DNA of 17,534 nucleotides, from the NCBI GenBank assembly GCA_910579485.1, contig CAJTVO010000070.1, positions 1-17,534 on the forward strand, given 5' to 3'. How positions within the stretch are numbered: position 1 is the stretch's first letter; each line of letters starts with the position of its first letter. The translations under genes were made by a program, and so were the position numbers. This stretch comes from an uncultured Oscillospiraceae bacterium (GTDB lineage Bacteria; Bacillota; Clostridia; Oscillospirales; Oscillospiraceae). Shown one piece after another: positions 13,435 to 17,534 of the stretch. The notes below the pieces were generated by a model. It had not been told where the DNA came from, ran no database searches, and worked only from the letters and a program-made list of their open reading frames with translations.

Positions 13435-14124
13435 TCAATATTGCTGCATTCCTTCCAGCCTCTGCGGTTTGGGACTTTGGGTCAGCACATTTGCCAGATC
13501 GATCACCTGCGGCACAGCTTCCTGGAGCTGCTCCATGATCCTCTCCAGGAGCTTGCCCTGCTCCGGATTGGAAACAAGGTCTAAGGCGGTCATGTTCTGC
13601 ACAGCGTCATAGATCACCGCAAGCTGCTCTTTTGTAAAGAGGGTGTTGACGGGAACCAGCCCGGAGCGGGTGGCAAAATCCTGTTTGGCGGCGCCAAAGT
13701 CGTTGTCATAGTAATGTCCCTGCCACAGAGCCGTGCCATTCCGAATGCGCTCCCAGGTGATAAATTCCACCCCATAGCCTCCGTCACGCTCATGACCCGC
13801 TAAAATGATATGATTGAATTCCGCCAGCAGCCGGTAGTTTCCTGACAGACCCTCCGCCAGCAGGGGAGGCGCCGCCGCCATCTGCCGCATATATGCCTGG
13901 GTTTCCACGGCGATACTCCGAACCTGGTCCAGCGCGTCCTCCAGTCCATTTCTCTGCACGAGGTCTGCATTGTAGCACATACCTCTGCGCATGTTGACAT
14001 GGCAGAGCAGCACACCAGCCATCTCGACCTGCAGCACTCCTTCGTTCTTAGGCAAAACTGTGAAACCCTTCCGGCGCAGCCGATGACCAGTCTCGTCCAA
14101 ATATTTTTTTTGAAGATCATTCAT
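13435..14124 (-). CDS. Conserved ICE hypothetical protein (229 aa)
   Basis: A 229-residue protein without signal peptide. The N-terminal 55 residues form a small alpha/beta unit ('HRLRRKGFTVLP' then 'LQVEMAGVLLCHV'). A helix with 'AYMRQMAAAPPL' follows, then a well-conserved core (about 95-165): 'NYRLLAEFNHIILAGHE', 'GVEFITWE', 'LWQGHYY' and 'AKQDFATRSGLV'. I recall this core from proteins of clostridial conjugative elements, but know no function or family name. The C-terminal 60 residues are helical and end with 'LEGMQQY', a variant of the Met-rich tail. GGGAGG lies seven bases before the ATG. It is the last gene of a three-gene operon, 15 nt after the preceding gene and just before a terminator. 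Confidence 0.72.
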   Translation of the reverse strand: MNDLQKKYLDETGHRLRRKGFTVLPKNEGVLQVEMAGVLLCHVNMRRGMCYNADLVQRNGLEDALDQVRSIAVETQAYMRQMAAAPPLLAEGLSGNYRLLAEFNHIILAGHERDGGYGVEFITWERIRNGTALWQGHYYDNDFGAAKQDFATRSGLVPVNTLFTKEQLAVIYDAVQNMTALDLVSNPEQGKLLERIMEQLQEAVPQVIDLANVLTQSPKPQRLEGMQQY

Positions 14125-14139
14125 GCTCTTTCCTCCCCC

Positions 14140-14805
14140 CTAAATCATCATCGTGATCTGCCCCTTGATCTGCTCCGCAGGCTGAGTACGGACCTGCAAT
14201 TCCTTCGCCGTGGCGGTCCGAATGCCCTCACCGCAGTCCGTTTCAGCAGCGACCAACTGGCCCTCCTGGAGCAGCTGGATGATCAGCTCAGATACGAACC
14301 GTCTGCCACAGCTGTTCCGCCGGTCCTTATCACAGAGGCGGCGGACCTCAAAATGTTCCGCAGCGCACTCTGCAACAGGATCTACGATATAAAGATTCGG
14401 CCGCTTTGTCCGGTATTGCTCCAGAATGAACGCGGTGATCTCATCACGCCTGGCCTCCAGCACATTCCAGTATTCCTCGTCGCTCAGATCCAGATATTCT
14501 TCGTAACAGTCGGCCGCGTAACATTGAAATGTCTGTGCGCCCGACAGCTGCTCCCGCAGAAGCGGAATATTGGCTTCATCCAGCACACCGCTGAAGCTGG
14601 CGGGATGCAGATAGAGGTCCTGCCGGTCTTTCGTCACCGTGTCGCAGACGCCCTCCCGGCCCTCGTGGAGTGTCCAGCCCATCTCTTGAAACAACCGGCG
14701 GCTCTCTGCCTTGAATGCAGTCAGGTCCGTATTGCCTGCTCCCGCGGGATCATACCCCCGGCATTGGATGCGCAGGTACACCATTCGATATGCCATACCC
14801 CCCAT
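14140..14805 (-). CDS. Conserved ICE hypothetical protein (about 221 aa)
   Basis: About 221 residues. The start chosen is the ATG at 14805, which overlaps the stop of the upstream gene as TAATG, a junction also used at 1985 and 17113; ATGs at 14796 and 14784 are alternatives. Visible conserved parts are 'YLRIQCRGYDPAG', 'FQEMGWTLHE', 'DTVTKDRQDLYLHPASFSGVL', 'RRDEITAFILEQYRTKRPNLYIVDPVAE' and 'GEGIRTATAKEL'. I recall the combination from clostridial mobile elements, where it is a hypothetical protein. A Cys-containing 'RLCDKDRRNSCGR' segment may be functional. The tail is 'GQITMMI', again Met-rich. The operon context suggests a role with the 326-aa protein before it. The function is unknown. 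Confidence 0.72.
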   Translation of the reverse strand: MGGMAYRMVYLRIQCRGYDPAGAGNTDLTAFKAESRRLFQEMGWTLHEGREGVCDTVTKDRQDLYLHPASFSGVLDEANIPLLREQLSGAQTFQCYAADCYEEYLDLSDEEYWNVLEARRDEITAFILEQYRTKRPNLYIVDPVAECAAEHFEVRRLCDKDRRNSCGRRFVSELIIQLLQEGQLVAAETDCGEGIRTATAKELQVRTQPAEQIKGQITMMI

Positions 14806-15785
14806 TACATCATCTGCTGCATCCACGAGGAAGGAGCCGGGGCATCTGCCTCCGGCTCCTCCATCACGGCTTGTTCACTTTCTGCGGACATCCACGCTTC
14901 GGTGACCTGTTTCGCAGCATAGATACCATTCTGGTTCAGCATTCTCTGCCATGCGCCCTGGCTGGGAGCCCAGTGGAAACCGCTTTGCTTCAGCGCGGCG
15001 CGAACCTCTGCGTCCGGCTTGCCGTCGAAGATGATCTGCACACGGTTTTCCTCACGGTTCATGACCACCTTGCCGCCGTTGAACGTCCAGCCCTCCGGGG
15101 CGGGAGCGGTCTGACGCTGCTCCAGTTCCTCGATCCTGGCACGGAGACGGCGAATTTCCGCATTATTGTTGGACAGCAGGAAGCTTTCGTAAGGCTTGGG
15201 TGACTGGCGGCAGCAGCGGGACATTTCAACCTCCAGTCTGGCAGTATCCTCCGGTGTGAGCAGAGGGCACCCCTGCAGCGTCCCGTTTTTCCGATAGTAG
15301 GCGTTAACTGCTTTCATCTCCTCCTGCGCCCGCTCCCGGCTCTCAAGATTTGCTCTCAGCCTGGCGATGGCGCTGCCGTCATCGCTGCTGACACCACCCA
15401 TGCCAGTGCTGCGGATATTGTCCAGAAGCCCGCGTATCCAGCGGTATTCCTCCATGTTCCGGTTGCTGGCGGCGTTCTGCTTCTCCTTCTTCCTCACTGG
15501 GAAGTTCGCGCGGCCTGCCACCAGAATAGATGGACACCTGGTCTGGATCTCAAAGCTCTCATTGAAATTGTCCGCCAGCTTCCGGGCATAGGTGTCCAGG
15601 AGTCGGTCGATCTTCTCGTGGTACATGGGGTCGGTACGGGCCTTTTGCTTCTCCGCTATGGCGGCGGCCTCGTCCACCATGGCATGATACTCCGCTGTGG
15701 CGCTGCCCGCTTTGTACTCATAATGGCTGTTCATCATGTTAGCCTGACGGGCCAGAGTCTCGTTGATGGGGTAGTAGACCGGCAT
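14805..15785 (-). CDS. Conserved ICE protein with C-terminal WAPS-AWQR motif
   Basis: A 326-residue protein, first gene after promoter P3. AAGGAG lies seven bases before the ATG. The N-terminal 130 residues are strongly helical and characteristic: 'YYPINETLARQANMMNSHYEY', 'DPMYHEKIDRLLDTYARKLADN' and 'PSILVAGRANFPVRKKEKQN', then 'STGMGGVSSDD'. A coiled-coil part with 'LSNNNAEIRRLRARIEELEQRQ' (about 207-230) leads to a compact C-terminal domain (about 232-300) with 'FNGGKVVMN', 'QIIFDGKPDAEVR' and 'GFHWAPSQGAWQR'. The family is widespread in conjugative plasmids and ICEs of Firmicutes, where I know it only as a conserved protein without a proven role. DNA binding is plausible. It ends in 'SSWMQQMM' after an Ala/Pro linker. 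Confidence 0.8.
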   Translation of the reverse strand: MPVYYPINETLARQANMMNSHYEYKAGSATAEYHAMVDEAAAIAEKQKARTDPMYHEKIDRLLDTYARKLADNFNESFEIQTRCPSILVAGRANFPVRKKEKQNAASNRNMEEYRWIRGLLDNIRSTGMGGVSSDDGSAIARLRANLESRERAQEEMKAVNAYYRKNGTLQGCPLLTPEDTARLEVEMSRCCRQSPKPYESFLLSNNNAEIRRLRARIEELEQRQTAPAPEGWTFNGGKVVMNREENRVQIIFDGKPDAEVRAALKQSGFHWAPSQGAWQRMLNQNGIYAAKQVTEAWMSAESEQAVMEEPEADAPAPSSWMQQMM

Positions 15786-15818
15786 AAGATTTCTCCTTCT
15801 GTTTTTGTGGCAGCCAGA

Positions 15819-15847
15819 ACAATACCACAGGTCCAGCGAAATTGCTA
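15819..15847 (-). promoter_or_regulatory. Promoter P3 of the 15785-13435 operon
   Basis: On the minus strand TAGCAA (15842-15847) and TATTGT (15819-15824) are separated by 17 bp, 34 nt before the ATG at 15785. The TGG before TATTGT forms an extended -10. TGTGG/CCACA (15806-15810 and 15825-15829) is a short dyad around the -10. ACAGAAGGA (15794-15802) recurs downstream as at P1 and P2, here as part of the ribosome binding site. Confidence 0.58.
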
Positions 15848-15904
15848 TTCAGCGGATCGGACAAATTCTCATGGGAAAAAGCCTCTGCTGGTGGTTACAA
15901 CGGA

Positions 15905-15947
15905 AGCGCCGGTTCAATGGCCTACGGCAGTCATTGAAAACGGCGCT
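15905..15947. repeat. 43-nt near-perfect hairpin in the intergenic region
   Basis: Three stacked stems are visible: AGCGCCG/CGGCGCT, TTCAATG/CATTGAA and GCC/GGC around TAC, with only a G/AA internal loop and an AGT bulge. On the plus strand a T-run (15952-15957) follows after four bases, so it could terminate plus-strand transcription. No plus-strand gene is present. Other options are a folded single-strand DNA site or an RNA stabiliser. Confidence 0.6.
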
Positions 15948-15956
15948 GTGATTTTT

Positions 15957-16094
15957 TCAGGAAACTTTTCGCAGAAATTTTACTCCCGCATGTTCTCGAG
16001 TCTGGTCAGAATAGCGATTTACCTCCCGGCTGCCCTGCGGAATCTGCTCCCGCAGGATATCCTGTCATTCCCTCCATATCAGTTTGTTCCTCAT
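15957..16094 (-). pseudogene. DUF4314 remnant fused to a small-ORF relic
   Basis: A 46-codon frame starts with ATG at 16094, overlapping the stop of the 340-aa gene as ATGA, with GGGGAGG eight bases upstream. Codon 10 is TGA, exactly where the intact DUF4314 gene at 9584-10567 has Trp: here '*QDILREQIPQGSR', there 'WQDFLREQFPEGSR'. After this the DUF4314 similarity ends abruptly, and the frame continues into 'EHAGVKFLRKVS', resembling the end of the small ORF at 12446-12517 (AEPLGIKML). This is best read as a nonsense mutation plus an internal deletion of almost the whole DUF4314 gene. Together with the hairpin and P3 it fills the 305-nt gap between 15785 and 16091. Confidence 0.65.
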
Positions 16095-17113
16095 AAGCTC
16101 ATACCTCCCCATTCTATACTCTCCGTCATATCCTCAGCCTGTATGGGCGCGGCCTCGTAAAGGGCCTTTTTCCCATAGGTGATCCTGGTGATATCCTCTG
16201 CCGTATAGCTGGCGTGGCGGCCAAACAGCCGCTCGAACTCCCGCCGGTCAGCGGCGGCAATATGGCTGGTGTTGTAGGAGTTGTGATGTCCCATCAGCGG
16301 AGTGGTCCCTGTCCGGAAGGACAGTTCCTCTCCATTTTTCTGGACAGTAACAGTCACTGTCTTGGCGCCGCTTGTTTTGATGGCATCAAATATTGCCTTG
16401 ACCCGGTGGAGAGGGTTGTCGGGATCTTGCGCTATCGCCTGATATTCCTCCCATAGAGCGTCATTTTTCAAGAATTGCAGGAGAAATTTCTCCGGATTCC
16501 TCTTGCTATACACCTCCGCCTCTGTCTGAATGAAGTTCTCCGGGTCCTGGAGCCAGGCCATGAAAGTAGTCTCCGGCAGTTCTTCCATGGTATAGGTACT
16601 GTGGAATTGACCGTCCGGTGTCCTGCCATTAAAAATCATCTCAATAGCTTCCTCCCTGGCCTTGTACTCCTGGTAATATTGTAGATTGCGCACTTCACAT
16701 GGATCGGTGACCTTCTGGCAAGAAAGATTGCTCCGGTCATTGGCGATGATCTTCTCCACATGCCGATTGATTCTGCCGCAGAGTTCCTCTGTCATGGACT
16801 GGCCGGTCGTAACCACAAACGGAGCCGGGCCGTGAGCAAGGCAGTTGAGCGAGTCCTCCATCAAGTACAGCGATTGATGTTCCGTATCGTATGCGCCGCA
16901 GAACTTCAGAAGGCTGTCCCATGAGATGCTGCCGTCCCGCCCCAGATCCATTCGGTATAAATAATCTACAAGCGGGCTTTTTTCCAATTTGAGAAGCAGA
17001 GTGGAATCTTTCTCTCCAGTCTGTACCGCCAAGGGGCCGTTTCCCCCGTCCAGCCACCGTCGGAAATCATCGCGGACAACAGTGCATAGGATTACGTCTT
17101 TTACCAATTTCAT
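16091..17113 (-). CDS. Conserved 340-aa ICE protein, paralog of 10568-11584
   Basis: A 340-residue protein of unknown function, alignable over its whole length with the protein at 10568-11584. Even the DNA keeps long identical runs, for example around 'WLQDPE' and 'FLLQFLK'. Conserved blocks include 'RDDFRRWL..GNGPL', 'VDYLYR', 'GRINRHVEKIIANDRSNL', 'PEKFLLQFLK', 'VTVTVQKNGEELSF' and 'EDITRITYGKKALYEA'. The ATG overlaps the stop of the preceding gene as TAATG. GGGAGG, encoded by the Gly-Gly of that gene's tail, lies nine bases upstream. The downstream partner, a DUF4314 gene in the other copy, is only a remnant here. It ends in 'EWGGMSL'. Divergence suggests an old duplication or two separate acquisitions; the family cannot be named from sequence alone. 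Confidence 0.75.
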   Translation of the reverse strand: MKLVKDVILCTVVRDDFRRWLDGGNGPLAVQTGEKDSTLLLKLEKSPLVDYLYRMDLGRDGSISWDSLLKFCGAYDTEHQSLYLMEDSLNCLAHGPAPFVVTTGQSMTEELCGRINRHVEKIIANDRSNLSCQKVTDPCEVRNLQYYQEYKAREEAIEMIFNGRTPDGQFHSTYTMEELPETTFMAWLQDPENFIQTEAEVYSKRNPEKFLLQFLKNDALWEEYQAIAQDPDNPLHRVKAIFDAIKTSGAKTVTVTVQKNGEELSFRTGTTPLMGHHNSYNTSHIAAADRREFERLFGRHASYTAEDITRITYGKKALYEAAPIQAEDMTESIEWGGMSL

Positions 17114-17534
17114 TAGCTTATGCCTCCCATCGTCATACCACTGTTGCCGTAGTCCTCCAGCGTGCGTGAGTTTTCCTCTCCATACAGGCCGCAGAGCATA
17201 TCGTCCACCGCTTTGCGGACTTCCGGATCATCGGTCAGCGTCTCACAGCGGAAGCCGGTGGCGGCATGATAGGGCAGCTCCTCACGGACGGTCTGGAGAT
17301 ATTTCTCCGGGGCGGTATAGTTCCACCGTTCCCCGCTGGCGAAGGTGACCCGTCCGACAGCCGGGCTTTCGTCCAGTACTTGCTGAATCTGTACGACAGC
17401 CTCCGCTACCACCGGGTCATCCTTGAATCCCTCCATCCTCAGCCGGTCCTCTGACAGCCACTCCCGGCCATCCCAGTGAATGGCCAGATCCACTGCGGCG
17501 ATGCTGTCTTTGGTGACCCCCAACCGCTTGTCCG
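17113..17534 (-). CDS. Conserved ICE protein, C-terminal part only (cut by window edge)
   Basis: The frame is open to the window edge (reading D-K-R-L-G-V before the first possible start, a TTG at 17523 without a ribosome binding site), so the N-terminus lies outside. The 140 visible residues include 'AVDLAIHWDGREWLSEDRL', 'DDPVVAEAV', 'VGRVTFASGERWNY', 'PEKYLQTVREELPYHAATGF' and 'LTDDPEVRKAVDDML'. I recall a similar C-terminal block in clostridial ICE proteins, without a known function. It does not resemble the LPD28 protein that precedes the other paralog copy, although both end almost identically: 'GMTMGGIS' here and 'GMTMGGMS' there. The stop overlaps the start of the 340-aa gene. Confidence 0.7.
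   Translation of the reverse strand, partial: DKRLGVTKDSIAAVDLAIHWDGREWLSEDRLRMEGFKDDPVVAEAVVQIQQVLDESPAVGRVTFASGERWNYTAPEKYLQTVREELPYHAATGFRCETLTDDPEVRKAVDDMLCGLYGEENSRTLEDYGNSGMTMGGIS

Noticed and set aside
16016..16080. Short ORF starting ATGGAGGGAATG in the gap after the 340-aa gene
   Set aside because: It is out of frame with the DUF4314 similarity, which explains this stretch better, and its G-rich tract lies within the ORF rather than ahead of it.
1..17534. CRISPR array, tRNA, rRNA, insertion sequence or integrase
   Set aside because: Reading both strands showed no regularly spaced direct repeats, no tRNA-like TTCGANNC segments in proper context, and no transposase or recombinase motifs.

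Overview
The window looks like part of an integrative and conjugative element (ICE) or related plasmid in a gut Clostridia-type Firmicute (Oscillospiraceae/Lachnospiraceae-like). I infer this from GC-rich coding sequence, strong Gram-positive Shine-Dalgarno sites, and protein families typical of clostridial ICEs: DUF4314, LPD28, DUF3849, ArdA-like tandem modules, a D12-class adenine methylase, a sortase, and the 'WAPS..AWQR' family. No relaxase, VirB4, coupling protein, integrase, rRNA, tRNA, CRISPR array or insertion sequence is visible. Every gene I accept is on the minus strand, so transcription runs from high to low coordinates. The long plus-strand reading frames are shadows.

Layout in order of transcription. 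(1) 17534-15957: a gene cut by the window edge, a 340-aa protein with a close paralog at 10568-11584, and a wrecked DUF4314 remnant in the position where the other copy has an intact DUF4314 gene. (2) 15847-13386: a promoter, three tightly packed conserved ICE genes, and a terminator. (3) 13385-12446: a 110-nt leader-like stretch, a second strong terminator placed just before a Cys-rich protein gene, and a 23-codon small ORF. (4) 12436-5348: a second promoter of the same design, then seven packed accessory genes (LPD28 protein, 338-aa paralog, DUF4314 protein, two proteins sharing a module, an ArdA-like protein, and a composite ArdA-like protein), closed by a terminator. (5) 5308-1131: winged-helix protein, DNA adenine methylase, AbrB-like Cys protein, DUF3849 protein, membrane-anchored ectodomain protein and sortase. 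(6) 1079-72: a third promoter of the same design, a secreted stalk-domain protein and a stem-loop.

The genes probably serve establishment and protection of the element (ArdA-like anti-restriction modules, methylase, small regulators), while the sortase group faces the cell surface.

The most unusual signal is a shared Met/Gly C-terminal tail (GGM-M, GGMTLG, TMGGMS, GGGMSFG and similar) on 13 otherwise different proteins. All 13 lack signal peptides, and the tail is absent from the secreted proteins and from the methylase, AbrB-like, winged-helix and Cys-rich proteins. Second is a shared promoter architecture, TAGACT-N17-TATTGT, with operator-like dyads at three operon starts. A duplicated block with a decaying gene, a small-ORF relic, terminators sitting directly before ribosome binding sites, and a 43-nt hairpin add further structure.
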